Origin: a virus
Virus record (IMG/VR): IMGVR_UViG_3300009703_000007
Span: 30,121 to 94,120 of that record
Strand: one strand, 5' to 3'
DNA length: 64,000 bases
Part shown: piece after piece, positions 8,149-16,379 of the stretch
Layout of the letters: each line of letters opens with the position of its first letter
How positions within the stretch are numbered: the stretch's first letter is position 1
The notes under the pieces: generated by a model
Seen by the model: only the letters and a program-made list of their open reading frames with translations
The model's database searches: none
Told to the model about the DNA's origin: nothing
Program-made: the position numbers and the translations under genes

Positions 8149-9282
8149 GTGGGTGTCATTAAAAACCTAGGCAAAGAGGTTGTTGATCGTCAGGGGCGAG
8201 ATATAGCTGCGCGTGGGTTGAAAGGAGCTCCGGTAGGCCGCGACTTGGCAGAGAACTTCTTCGGAAGAACAGTGGGCGTGCCTCTTATGGGCGCGGCTGA
8301 GACAGTTGGAAAGGGTATCGTAGGTGCAGGAAAGCGGTTAGCACGGGGCACCTCGAACTTACTAGGCGGTGTCGCTCGCAAGACAACACCTCTGAGAGTG
8401 CAGGATAGCTTGGGTAGGGCTGGTGTCATAGACCCCATCCAGCTAGATCTCTCCAACGCACGTCACGCGATTCACGCACGACGGGCTAGTGGCATGGAGA
8501 TCCCAGAGGAGCTAGCGCGCAAAGCTAAAAATAAGTGGCTTGGCCCCGCTTGGCTGGGTGCCACCGTAGGCGTACCCTCCCTAGCTTTGGCAGCCCACGG
8601 TAACCGGGGTGTCTACAAGGACCTTAGTAACGCAGCTGAGACAGGAGTAAGAGAAGTGACAGCTAACGATAATTCTACAAAAGAGTCGCTCAAGGCGTTC
8701 CTAAAAGCAGCGCAGGAAAAGTCTGCAGCGCGAGGCGGAGGCGGAGGCGTCTTCGGAGAGGGCACTGGCAGCAATCCATGGGAGAAGCCGGGTGAGACCG
8801 TAGCTAGAGGTGCTATGGACACTGTGACTGAGTTTTTCAAGCCCACAGCGCAGTCAGCAGGTTACGACCTACAGAAGTCAATATTCGGCCTAGGTGACCG
8901 AGTCAAGGCTCCTGATGCTATTGCAGAATCGGCTGCTAAGGAGTTCGGCAAGCAGACAGGCAGCTACGCCGGTACGCTTCTCCAAGGTATGGTGGACGGC
9001 GGCATTAATATGGGCCGCGAACAGGCTTCATGGGGACCTCAGCGTAAGCGTATCTTTGACCAGCTCATGATGTCCGATCCTGTTATTAGTCGCGCTGACC
9101 CTGAGATGGTGCTGCAGGCCTACCACTCCATGAAGCGATTTGCTCCGTTGTTGTCTACCGACCAGCACGCAGCACAGGCCTTCCTGCGAGAAGCTGTACT
9201 TCACGAAGGAGCGATGAACTACAACACTATGGGTGCGTTGTCCAAGGCTGAGTCTGAAGCCCGCCGTGCACTAGGAATGTAA
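8149..9282 (+). CDS. Virion-type protein, Gly/Ala-rich, possible internal head protein
   Basis: The product has 377 residues and starts at GTG, with AAAGGTGG close upstream. The N-terminus is basic and Gly-rich (residues 1-75). A weakly hydrophobic segment, WLGPAWLGATVGVPSLALAAHG, lies near residues 130-151. A Gly-rich spacer (ARGGGGGVFGEGTG) lies near residue 195, and the C-terminus is helical. A basic, Gly-rich, partly hydrophobic protein in this position could be an internal or ejected head protein, which is inference. The family was not recognised. Confidence 0.65.
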   Translation: MGVIKNLGKEVVDRQGRDIAARGLKGAPVGRDLAENFFGRTVGVPLMGAAETVGKGIVGAGKRLARGTSNLLGGVARKTTPLRVQDSLGRAGVIDPIQLDLSNARHAIHARRASGMEIPEELARKAKNKWLGPAWLGATVGVPSLALAAHGNRGVYKDLSNAAETGVREVTANDNSTKESLKAFLKAAQEKSAARGGGGGVFGEGTGSNPWEKPGETVARGAMDTVTEFFKPTAQSAGYDLQKSIFGLGDRVKAPDAIAESAAKEFGKQTGSYAGTLLQGMVDGGINMGREQASWGPQRKRIFDQLMMSDPVISRADPEMVLQAYHSMKRFAPLLSTDQHAAQAFLREAVLHEGAMNYNTMGALSKAESEARRALGM

Positions 9283-9501
9283 ATGGTTTTGCGTCCAGAA
9301 AAACTCGCTCTTGTATCTCAGTACGGGCTGGATGAACTCGTTCCTAGAATCGAGAAAGCAGCTGCGGACGAGAACGGACGCGTTACACTGCACTCCGCAG
9401 TTAAATCCCTAACCCTAGACTTGCTTGTAAAGCACGCAGAGCACAACAGCACAATGCTCGGGTTAGCCCTTCTCAAGGAGCTGGCAACTACCGATGAGTA
9501 A
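9283..9501 (+). CDS. Small helical protein
   Basis: The product has 72 residues, mainly helical (LVPRIEKAAADENGRVTLHSAV, LLVKHAEHNSTMLGLALLKEL). The ATG follows directly on the preceding stop, with AGGA seven bases upstream. The 3' end overlaps the next gene by eight bases, a typical coupled arrangement. The function is unknown. Confidence 0.65.
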   Translation: MVLRPEKLALVSQYGLDELVPRIEKAAADENGRVTLHSAVKSLTLDLLVKHAEHNSTMLGLALLKELATTDE

Positions 9502-10018
9502 CGACTTTTACAACTTCATGTATGACGTGCACAGCTGTGTTACTGAGGTTCGCACTCTCCGCAAGGTGGCTCAGGCAGAGGTGCTGGACATAGAGTTGCG
9601 TACTAGGGCAGAAAGCAAGTTGGCTGCTGCTGAGAAAGAGATGCTGACACGTCTGGCGCCCTACGCCAAGGCGATGGGTATGGGCGCTGCCGCAGCGACC
9701 CCTGCTTTGGCAGGAGGTGCGGCGTTAGCTAGCAAAGCTAAGAGAGACGCTGAGGACTTCAGGAATAAGTCCTTAATGGGTGCTGCTGCTGTAGGCACGG
9801 GCTTAGTAGCAATGAATCATGCTAGTAAGAAGTCCCTACGGGAACCGCAGGAAAAGGTAGCAGAGGACCACGCTGAAATAGCCACCAAGCTAGCAGCGGT
9901 TTTCTACCTTGACCACCTTCTTTCTGAACTTCCGGAGTCCTTCTCTGGGTTTGACGTCGAGAGTGTTAGAGCAGAGAATGCCAAGCACGCCGCGGACCTT
10001 ATTTTAGCCCTGGTATAG
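9494..10018 (+). CDS. Virion-type protein with a small hydrophobic centre
   Basis: The product has 174 residues. A coiled-coil-like N-terminal half (VRTLRKVAQAEVLDIELRTRAE) is followed by two Ala/Gly-rich hydrophobic stretches (GAAAATPALAGGAALA near residue 65 and GAAAVGTGLVAMNHA near residue 98), then a helix with ATKLAAVFYLDHLLSELPE. The paired Ala/Gly stretches could be membrane-active, as in ejected virion proteins. This is inference. It overlaps the preceding gene by eight bases. Confidence 0.65.
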   Translation: MSNDFYNFMYDVHSCVTEVRTLRKVAQAEVLDIELRTRAESKLAAAEKEMLTRLAPYAKAMGMGAAAATPALAGGAALASKAKRDAEDFRNKSLMGAAAVGTGLVAMNHASKKSLREPQEKVAEDHAEIATKLAAVFYLDHLLSELPESFSGFDVESVRAENAKHAADLILALV

Positions 10019-10022
10019 TTTC

Positions 10023-11816
10023 TTGTATAAGCACATCCAACTGGACGCGGTCGACCCTGTGACGCTGGAGCCTAGAGCTAGTGTCATTGACTCGTCGTAC
10101 CTTGGGTCTGTGAAAACCGCGGCGCCGATACGCGAGTTTATACTCGAGCTGACTCCTCAACCCGGAAAAACTCTTCTACACGTAATCGCTCTAGGGTCGT
10201 ACGAGTACTACGGGCCCAATCGCAATAAAGATGCGTTTGCTGAGCACCACCACGGGCCTGAGGCAGAGCTCAACCTGCCCGCCTGTGCGGTGGACCCTTC
10301 CTACGGGGGCCTGCTAGATCAATTCAAGGGTATGAAGATATACGAAGACCAGAAAGTCTTCGAGACCTTCCGTGACGCTCACGCCTTCCAACACCACAAG
10401 AACAAGGACCCTAACAAGAGGATTGGAGATGTCCTAGAGGCGTTTTACAACCCAGAGATGCACCGAGTCGAGTTGGTCATCAGCCTGGACCACGACAGGT
10501 GTCCTCCCAAATATATCAACCGTATCGACGACGGGTCCATGCTGGCGTTCTCTATGGGCTGTCACATAAAGTTCGATGTGTGTTCGGTTTGTGGGAATAA
10601 AGCACCTACCAGAGCTGACTACTGCAACCACGCCAAGAGGATGCACCAGCCTGGACATGAGTTCGATGAGACAGGTCGACCTGTCTGCGTGTTCAACCCA
10701 AACGCCAGGTTCTTCGATATATCCATAGTGTTCCGCCCTGCCGACCGCATCGGCTACATGCTTAAGAAAATAGCGTCCGAAGACGTGTCCTCAGCGGAAG
10801 CAGGTGAAGACATCCTCAGCTACAACTACAAGCGTGCCCTAGCGGATAAGCTGGGTGACATGGATAAGCGCATTGCAGGACACGTAGAAGGTGTTGAAGA
10901 GCTGCCTGCCCACATGGAAGTAGCACTAAAAGCTATACCTCCTATGCCTGAGCATGACATTGACTTGGATGCTCTTTCCTCACACTCCTTTGCTGACGTA
11001 GTTAAGACGTCTTCCAACCTCGGAGTTATGTTCAGCTCCTCGGAGATCGCTGTCCTTTTAGCCCACAAGTGGCACGGAGGCTTCGAATCCGGGGACGTAA
11101 AGTTAGCGTCTAAGTACGCCGCTACCGCGCTGGCTGCACTACGTGATAGCCCCGATGCTGTGGACGAGATCATAGACTCTGGACTATTCGACGGTAGACA
11201 CCAGCATAAGATAGCCGAGGAACTTTCTGCATTGAAGGAGCTACGAGGGTGTGCTAGAGAGGATTTGCTCAAGCAGGCCTTCCTAGGTGGCCACAAATCA
11301 TTACTGGGCACGGAAGATCTTGGCTGGAGAAAGAATGCCCCTGCTAGTACTGACCGCATCGAAGTTCGCGGCCCCAACGGTGAGATGAAAGTCACAAACC
11401 GAAGCGCTATAACCTCCGCCCAAAATGACCAAAGACTCAAGTCAATGGCGAAAGCGTTGGCGGCAGGTTTACTTGTTGGTGGGTCGTATCGTATGCTAGC
11501 GGGTACTGGAGGCTTAGGAGCGGGAGCTCTTGGTGCGGGAGGGTCTGCGGCGTTGGATTGGGCTGGTAGTAATCGAGTACTGCCGTTCGGTGACCATGAG
11601 AGGTCCAGTGACGGCACTGTCTCCAAAGAGACCTTGTTGTTCAAACAAGGTGAGGAACTTAAAGTGATTAAGACGAGTATGCTGGAGCATATGCACGGTG
11701 GATCAGTGGAATCTGTGGATCTAGACGTGGCCGACGGCAGCTTTAACAAACTTTCTGAAGTTTTGAGCAGTTACGTGTTGAGGGACCTCCTTGACGACGT
11801 TGACAAGATGCGCTAA
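10023..11816 (+). CDS. Putative prohead protease-like head protein with a Cys/His zinc site
   Basis: The product has 597 residues and starts at TTG. The N-terminal half has the look of a phage prohead protease-like domain: GSYEYYGPNRNKDAF near residue 60, FQHHKNKD near residue 122, DVLEAFYNPEMHRVELVISL, SMLAFSMGCHIKFDVCSVCG and a strand FFDISIVFRPADR near residue 235. Between them lies a probable zinc site, CSVCGN ... DYCNHAKRMH. The C-terminal half is helical with a Gly/Ala-rich patch near residue 490. It lies upstream of a scaffold-like gene and the major capsid gene, where head proteases usually sit. I cannot identify a complete catalytic triad, so it could also be a minor head protein with this fold. 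Confidence 0.55.
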   Translation: MYKHIQLDAVDPVTLEPRASVIDSSYLGSVKTAAPIREFILELTPQPGKTLLHVIALGSYEYYGPNRNKDAFAEHHHGPEAELNLPACAVDPSYGGLLDQFKGMKIYEDQKVFETFRDAHAFQHHKNKDPNKRIGDVLEAFYNPEMHRVELVISLDHDRCPPKYINRIDDGSMLAFSMGCHIKFDVCSVCGNKAPTRADYCNHAKRMHQPGHEFDETGRPVCVFNPNARFFDISIVFRPADRIGYMLKKIASEDVSSAEAGEDILSYNYKRALADKLGDMDKRIAGHVEGVEELPAHMEVALKAIPPMPEHDIDLDALSSHSFADVVKTSSNLGVMFSSSEIAVLLAHKWHGGFESGDVKLASKYAATALAALRDSPDAVDEIIDSGLFDGRHQHKIAEELSALKELRGCAREDLLKQAFLGGHKSLLGTEDLGWRKNAPASTDRIEVRGPNGEMKVTNRSAITSAQNDQRLKSMAKALAAGLLVGGSYRMLAGTGGLGAGALGAGGSAALDWAGSNRVLPFGDHERSSDGTVSKETLLFKQGEELKVIKTSMLEHMHGGSVESVDLDVADGSFNKLSEVLSSYVLRDLLDDVDKMR

Positions 11817-11858
11817 CCTATAAAAGACTGTAGATTCCACGCGAGGATTAAAAGTATT

Positions 11859-12536
11859 ATGAGAGGTCTCAAGTTAGAGGATGTACTAACTCAGATCGAT
11901 GATGCAGTAGGTAGCACTAAGCAGGCCGCTGTTAACGACGATGAGTTAAGCACAGAAAAGTTGGCGGAGAAGGAAGAGGAGGATGCTCCTTCTGAGGACG
12001 TTCCCGCAGCCCTGGCTGATGACAAGGACGACAGCGATGAGGACGAGGATGAGGGCGAGGATGAGGACGACGGCGAAAAGGCCGCGTCTGACGCCAGTAT
12101 CCTAGCCGCTATCGAAGCTGCTGTGCAGGAGACGGATAAGACTGCCTCTGTACAGGAAGCCGAGCCAGTTAGCGACTTGATGAAGCTTGCTCAAGACCTT
12201 AACGAACAGCAGTTCGACGGTCTCTTGAAGAAGGCGGACGTTTTGGCGCAGGCGATTGCCGATGGCGTGGTATCTCGGTTGCAGGCCTATGAGAAGGCTG
12301 CGTCCGATTTGCAGACTGAGAAGATGCACGAAGCTTTCAATGCTGCTCCAAGTAACATCAAGGAAGCGGCAGCGCAGGGTTACAACGACGCCCACGCGCA
12401 GATGACTAAGCTGGCAGAGGATCAGTTCGTTAGTGGTTATACCAAGACGGCCCAGCTGCTCACCCACAAAGCTCTGTTCACAAAAGCGGCCAGCATGACT
12501 GATGAGCTGGTAGCTGCTATAAAGAACCAGGAGTAA
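11859..12536 (+). CDS. Putative capsid scaffolding protein
   Basis: The product has 225 residues. An extremely acidic stretch (about residues 35-75, mostly Asp and Glu) is followed by long amphipathic helices with regularly spaced KLA/KAA motifs (LMKLAQDLNEQQFDGLLKKA). A charged, helical protein just upstream of the capsid genes and downstream of a protease-like gene fits a scaffold. GAGGAT lies ten bases before the ATG, and TATAAA at 11820-11825 may be a promoter in the 42 bp gap. The assignment rests on composition and position, as scaffold sequences diverge too far for motif recognition. Confidence 0.5.
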   Translation: MRGLKLEDVLTQIDDAVGSTKQAAVNDDELSTEKLAEKEEEDAPSEDVPAALADDKDDSDEDEDEGEDEDDGEKAASDASILAAIEAAVQETDKTASVQEAEPVSDLMKLAQDLNEQQFDGLLKKADVLAQAIADGVVSRLQAYEKAASDLQTEKMHEAFNAAPSNIKEAAAQGYNDAHAQMTKLAEDQFVSGYTKTAQLLTHKALFTKAASMTDELVAAIKNQE

Positions 12537-12539
12537 ACC

Positions 12540-13070
12540 GTGTCTTCGGCAACCTATCAGCAGCTGCTGGATGAGGTATTGCCATCCGCAGCGTTGGCAG
12601 TCGAGCGTAGCTTTAAGCTAGCGAGCAAAGCCGACGTTGCTAAGGACGTGTTTACTGCTCCGGGAAAGATGACCAGGTTCTTCGATATGTTTACTGGGAA
12701 CACGTCGAAGGAACTGGTCGACCAGCTTAACCATATGCACAAAGCAAAAGGCGAAGCTGTTGGAGCTTTAGGTAAAGCGCAAGACACCATACAAGATCTA
12801 CGCCGAGGCTCACAGCGCAGAGCTACCACCGACTGGCTGAACACCACAGGAGGCAAAGCTCTTGCGGGCATGGGTGCAACGGGTGCCATAGCTGCGCCAG
12901 TAGCTTACGGCGTTGGCCACTTACAAGGAGCCAAGAACAAGAAGCGTGACCGTAACATGGCCTTCGGCTCTGGAATGGCTACGGGACTTGCTGCTCCAGG
13001 GATGGTCAACGCGGGTATGTCCCGACTTCAGCAGGCACACGCCGGCGGGATGCAACCTGCGGGGTACTAG
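12540..13070 (+). CDS. Virion-type protein with a Gly/Ala hydrophobic segment
   Basis: The product has 176 residues and starts at GTG with AGGAG seven bases upstream. The N-terminal half is helical and basic. A glycine/alanine-rich stretch (GATGAIAAPVAYGVG near residue 117 and GSGMATGLAAPGMVNAGM near residue 145) resembles the hydrophobic segments of the genes at 8149 and 9494. It is probably a minor head protein. The function is unknown. Confidence 0.65.
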   Translation: MSSATYQQLLDEVLPSAALAVERSFKLASKADVAKDVFTAPGKMTRFFDMFTGNTSKELVDQLNHMHKAKGEAVGALGKAQDTIQDLRRGSQRRATTDWLNTTGGKALAGMGATGAIAAPVAYGVGHLQGAKNKKRDRNMAFGSGMATGLAAPGMVNAGMSRLQQAHAGGMQPAGY

Positions 13071-13072
13071 TA

Positions 13073-13264
13073 ATGAGTCTTTTTGCTAAGTTAGGCGAAG
13101 TTCGCAGAGAGCATCTCCCGGGCACAGTCAAGGAATCGGCCGCGCAAGAGCCCCCTGAGGCAGGCCACACAGTCTCTAGGGCACTCTTCAAGATGGCCCA
13201 GAGTTTGCGAGCTGTACAGCCCTGCCCTAGAATTACCTATGAAGACCTTGAGCTGATAAAGTAA
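13073..13264 (+). CDS. Small protein of unknown function
   Basis: The product has 63 residues: a basic N-terminus with FAKLGEVRREH, a Pro/Glu turn, then a short helix (ALFKMAQSLRA). It starts two bases after the preceding stop, and its stop codon overlaps the next ATG (TAATG). It is one of a series of very small coupled genes between the scaffold-like and capsid genes. It is supported by tight packing rather than by any recognised family. Confidence 0.6.
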   Translation: MSLFAKLGEVRREHLPGTVKESAAQEPPEAGHTVSRALFKMAQSLRAVQPCPRITYEDLELIK

Positions 13265-13389
13265 TGGGAATTAATGAACAATTGGCTAAGTTAGCCGCGG
13301 CGCTAAGGCGTCTCGGCGAAGCTAAGCGCAAGAACGGGGCCACTAAGGTTGTTTTTGCCGCTAAAGCGCTATCTCACTTGAGAAGGTAA
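13264..13389 (+). CDS. 41-residue basic helical peptide
   Basis: The ATG overlaps the preceding stop (TAATG). The 41-codon frame reads MGINEQLAKLAAALRRLG, then a Lys/Arg/Ala-rich helix ending in SHLRR. It fills what would otherwise be a gap of about 130 bases in a fully packed operon, and it carries the same KLAAAL motif as its neighbours. It is strongly basic (about nine Lys/Arg), so it may bind the acidic scaffold or DNA. That is inference. Confidence 0.65.
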   Translation: MGINEQLAKLAAALRRLGEAKRKNGATKVVFAAKALSHLRR

Positions 13390-13393
13390 GATC

Positions 13394-13789
13394 ATGCAGA
13401 AGTTAGCAAACGCAATCGAAGAAATTGGCCGGTACGTGGAAGCCTTAGAGAAGCAGGCGCAAAAAGCGGCTGCACCTCCATACAAGCCTTCTGTAGTAGA
13501 ACCCGCAATCGACAGCAATCCGCAGCGTGACTACGGTGAGCTACTCCCAAAGCTGGCCGCCAGGCTGGACAAAGAGGAAGATGCGGTGAAGGCGGAACTG
13601 GATAAACTCGACGGTTCTGTTTTAGGTGAGCTTGCAAAGCTTGCCGACGATGATGGAAGTGCTTCTAGTGTTTCACTTGGCAGTGCTTCCGATTATGTAG
13701 ACCATTCCACCAAGTCGCGACGTAAGGAAGCCAATACGTCACGAGGAGCGTGGGATAACTTCACCAAGTATCTTTTGGATAAACCCTAA
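13394..13789 (+). CDS. Small helical head-region protein
   Basis: The product has 131 residues with an amphipathic N-terminal helix (LANAIEEIGRYVEALEKQAQKAAA), a Pro-rich turn, a helical middle (LLPKLAARLDKEEDAVKAELDKL) and a Ser/Asp/Arg-rich C-terminus. AAGG lies eight bases upstream of the ATG. It is probably a minor scaffold or core component by context. The family is unknown. Confidence 0.65.
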   Translation: MQKLANAIEEIGRYVEALEKQAQKAAAPPYKPSVVEPAIDSNPQRDYGELLPKLAARLDKEEDAVKAELDKLDGSVLGELAKLADDDGSASSVSLGSASDYVDHSTKSRRKEANTSRGAWDNFTKYLLDKP

Positions 13790-13805
13790 GAGGAGTTAAC
13801 TAACC

Positions 13806-14327
13806 ATGGCATTTAATGTAGACCGCGGTTGGCCTGATAGTCGAGGTTCTGCTATTGACGAGACGTACGTCCCGGCAGCAGGTCAGAACTTAGAGGAAGG
13901 CCACATCGTAACACTGGGCGGAGCAGTTGGAGCACCAACTATTTCTCTGGTGACATTGGTCGACCTGACGCCTGCGTCCAACTCTGCTGCAGATATTGCG
14001 GATGCGCTTACGCTAGTAGACGCCACCCCGTGTTTTGTAGTTGTTGAAGGTAACGTAGCTGCAACAGGTAACCTTTCAGGAAGCTGGCTAGGTAAGGCTG
14101 TATGTCTTATCGGTGGCGGAATGAAGTTCACCGTGCCCACAGCTAAGTATGACCTAAACGGTGGCGCTGCCGCTACCGTGTTCGCTCCAGGATCTGCCGT
14201 AACGGTAGCTGCTGGACTCATCTCTGCACGGAACGCTGGTACAGCGGACCGGTCCAACTTCCAGCTATTCGGTTGGGTCGAGGACTACAACGCAGCAACC
14301 GGTGCCCTTACGGTCATCCGTAAGTAA
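13806..14327 (+). CDS. Putative capsid decoration protein
   Basis: The product has 173 residues, rich in Ala, Val, Gly and Thr, beta-type throughout (GHIVTLGGAVGAPTISLVTLV, CFVVVEGNVAATGN, GSAVTVAAGLISARN). GAGGAG lies ten bases before the ATG, and the gene sits ten bases before the major capsid gene. Small beta-barrel proteins next to the capsid gene are often head decoration or stabilising proteins. No family match could be made, so this is a positional call. Confidence 0.5.
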   Translation: MAFNVDRGWPDSRGSAIDETYVPAAGQNLEEGHIVTLGGAVGAPTISLVTLVDLTPASNSAADIADALTLVDATPCFVVVEGNVAATGNLSGSWLGKAVCLIGGGMKFTVPTAKYDLNGGAAATVFAPGSAVTVAAGLISARNAGTADRSNFQLFGWVEDYNAATGALTVIRK

Positions 14328-14337
14328 GGAGTAGACA

Positions 14338-15255
14338 ATGAAGACCGAACTTTACAACGTCGACTCACAGGCCATCAACCGTGCGTTCGTACAGAAGATT
14401 GAGTCTGGACGAGTCAAGGAGGCGGCTGATGAGTTCAGCCTCTTCGTCCGCGCGAAGATGCGAGAAGAGGAGATCGTTCAGTCGATCCTCTCACCGATGC
14501 TCGTCACTGAGGATCAGCTCGATCGGGACGTAAACACGGATGAGCCCAAGGTCATCGTCGAGAAGGAAATCGACTCGGTAGCGACCTACGTACCCTTCAA
14601 GGGTTCCGGGCGTAACCGATGGTACACGGGCGACCGCTTCGAAGTGTTCTTCGGAAAGGTCGAGTCGGAGCGATTCAGCAAGTCTAAGTTCCAGCTTATG
14701 ACTTACCGCCACGACATCCGTAAGCTCCTGGCTGACAACAGCGTGTTTGATATTGGCGATCAGGTCGACACTAAGTTCTTCGGACTTTGTGGCGATATCA
14801 TGACCGCTAACCCGACGCAGGATCTTAGCCCCACCGGTGGATTCACACCTACAAACATCAAGTTGATGATGCAGAACATGCTCAATCGCAAGATTCCGAT
14901 GGGATGCTTCGTGATGACCAAGTCACTCTACGCGGAGACGCTAGACTGGCCGGCCACCACGATCTCTGACGAGATTGCGAAGGAGAAGTTCCGCAACGGT
15001 ATCGACGACAGCCTTTCGCTGTTCGGCGTACCTGTGAAGACTACGATCAAGAACGATATCGTTCCTACAAACGAAGCCTGGCTATTCGGCCCAGCGGGAC
15101 AGGGCGATTCTCGTAACTACCTTGGTCACTACTTCTACCTGCAGGAGCCCACGCTCTTCATCAAGCAGGAAGCGGACATCATCACGTTCTGGACGTACAG
15201 CGCGCCCGGTATCGGACTTTCGGGTACGAGTGCCGTAACGCGAGCCACGTTCTAA
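14338..15255 (+). CDS. Probable major capsid protein
   Basis: The product has 305 residues with mixed alpha/beta composition like an HK97-fold shell protein. The N-terminal helix (about residues 1-40) precedes a region with FKGSGRNRWYTGDRFEVFFGKVESERFSKSKFQLM. Later come DEIAKEKFRNGIDDSLSLFG and the C-terminal FIKQEADIITFWTYSAPGIGL. AAGGAG sits seven bases before the ATG, the best ribosome site in the region. Codon choice is visibly biased towards C/G-ending codons, as expected for the most highly expressed virion gene. It is flanked by a decoration candidate and connector-type genes. The fold itself is inferred, not proven. Confidence 0.75.
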   Translation: MKTELYNVDSQAINRAFVQKIESGRVKEAADEFSLFVRAKMREEEIVQSILSPMLVTEDQLDRDVNTDEPKVIVEKEIDSVATYVPFKGSGRNRWYTGDRFEVFFGKVESERFSKSKFQLMTYRHDIRKLLADNSVFDIGDQVDTKFFGLCGDIMTANPTQDLSPTGGFTPTNIKLMMQNMLNRKIPMGCFVMTKSLYAETLDWPATTISDEIAKEKFRNGIDDSLSLFGVPVKTTIKNDIVPTNEAWLFGPAGQGDSRNYLGHYFYLQEPTLFIKQEADIITFWTYSAPGIGLSGTSAVTRATF

Positions 15256-15274
15256 TCAATACTGGTTGTGAGGG

Positions 15275-15775
15275 TTGGGCGGTACCCATCTCTCACAAAT
15301 CGTGCGAATGACTAAACGGTATATAGTTACAAAGGCTACAGAGCTCCTCGGCATCCAGCATAACGCGGGTGCTAGCCGATCTCTTAGCTCTAAGCAACTT
15401 AGCCATCCGCAGGTTTCTGAGGCGCTTCGTAGAGGCATCATAGAGGAAGAGGTTCTAGAAAAGCCTGCTCCTCCAGTTCAGCCACCTGCAGAAGCTGTCG
15501 AGCCCACACCTGCACCGGAACCGGAGCCAGAACCCGAGTCGGAACCTGAGCCAGCACCCGCTGAACCAGAACCCGAGTCGGAGCCAGAACCCGAACCCGA
15601 ACCCGAACCCGAACCTGAGTCAGAAGTTGAAGCCCCCGTTGCAGCGGAGGCAGTCCCTACAGAGGACGATCTGATGGCGATGGAAATCGCAGACCTAAAA
15701 AGTTTAGCTACAGGTCTGGGAATAAAGGGTTCACGCAGATCAACGCTTGTCAAGCGCATCCTAGCGCACGCATAA
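15275..15775 (+). CDS. SAP/HeH-like domain protein with a Pro-Glu linker
   Basis: The product has 166 residues from the TTG at 15275. An ATG at 15308 (155 residues) and a GTG at 15302 are alternatives, none with a good ribosome site. The N-terminal domain (YIVTKATELLGIQHNAG) is followed by about 40 residues of Pro-Glu repeats. The C-terminal 37 residues (LMAMEIADLKSLATGLGI then a basic helix) look like a SAP/HeH helix-extended-loop-helix module, which in known proteins binds nucleic acid. It lies directly after the major capsid gene. A stiff Pro-Glu rod presenting a nucleic-acid binding tip would suit a head-interior protein. That is inference. Confidence 0.7.
   Translation: MGGTHLSQIVRMTKRYIVTKATELLGIQHNAGASRSLSSKQLSHPQVSEALRRGIIEEEVLEKPAPPVQPPAEAVEPTPAPEPEPEPESEPEPAPAEPEPESEPEPEPEPEPEPESEVEAPVAAEAVPTEDDLMAMEIADLKSLATGLGIKGSRRSTLVKRILAHA
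15511..15623 (+). repeat. Pro-Glu coding low-complexity repeat
   Basis: Degenerate 6-bp repeats of the type CCNGAR encode alternating Pro and Glu. The antisense frame reads Ser-Gly repeats and stays open over this stretch only because of the repeat, so it is not a gene. Confidence 0.85.
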
Positions 15776-15791
15776 CTAAGGGAGAAAAGAA

Positions 15792-16283
15792 ATGCCAAAT
15801 CTACCCCACGAGTTGCCTGAGGGAATCCAGTTTGGTTACCAGGGCGCTACAGCTGGGTTAAACCACGACGCTACCCGCGGAGTGTACGCTTTTGATGTGC
15901 CTAACGGCACGGTGTACCTGGGTGAAGCAGTCTCGGCTAGTCGCAGTGTAGCGCTAGTTGCGGGTGCTGAAGCCGCTAACGTCATTCCAGTAGTTGCGAC
16001 AGTCCAGGCCCCTGGGTCCACTGTTACCGTAGCTGCCGTACAGAGATTGCTGTGCGAACTGGTGGATGATAGTGGTGCAACAGCAGCAGTAGCTGTGTTC
16101 AACGCGTCTGCAGGAGGAACTGATGTTTCTACGGTAGGCGGAGCACGGCTGATCGTCGATACCGCAGCAGCGGGTACTATCACACTCAACGTCCTAGACG
16201 TTGGTGTCGAAACAGTGCACTTGCTGGTTAGACCGCTCAACGCTGCGGGAGAACAGGCCCACGCTGCATTAGCCTTCGCGTAA
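15792..16283 (+). CDS. Small beta-rich virion-type protein
   Basis: The product has 163 residues, rich in Ala, Val, Gly and Thr with long beta-type stretches (VIPVVATVQAPGSTVTVAAV, TITLNVLDVGVETVHLLV). GGGAG lies eight bases upstream. It resembles the decoration candidate before the capsid gene in composition but has no clear sequence repeat of it. It could be a second head accessory protein or a head fibre base. A hairpin that may end transcription follows. Confidence 0.65.
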   Translation: MPNLPHELPEGIQFGYQGATAGLNHDATRGVYAFDVPNGTVYLGEAVSASRSVALVAGAEAANVIPVVATVQAPGSTVTVAAVQRLLCELVDDSGATAAVAVFNASAGGTDVSTVGGARLIVDTAAAGTITLNVLDVGVETVHLLVRPLNAAGEQAHAALAFA

Positions 16284-16305
16284 GCCTAACTAGAAACAGG
16301 TTATC

Positions 16306-16359
16306 AAGTCAACAGAGGATGGCAGCTTCAGGGTTGCTGTCCTTCTGTACTTTTGACTT
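16306..16359 (+). terminator. Long imperfect hairpin, possible terminator
   Basis: Outer arms AAGTCAA (16306-16312) and TTGACTT (16353-16359) pair perfectly, and an inner stem around GGCAGC (16321-16326) and GCTGTC adds an imperfect helix. There is a TTTT inside the 3' arm rather than after it, so termination may be partial. It separates the capsid group from the connector group. Confidence 0.5.
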
Positions 16360-16379
16360 AATATTGTCTAGGAGATGTT

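Noticed and set aside
10826-11749. 307-residue - strand frame
   Set aside because: It is the antisense shadow of the 597-residue protease-like gene and is low-complexity Ser/Pro/Leu.
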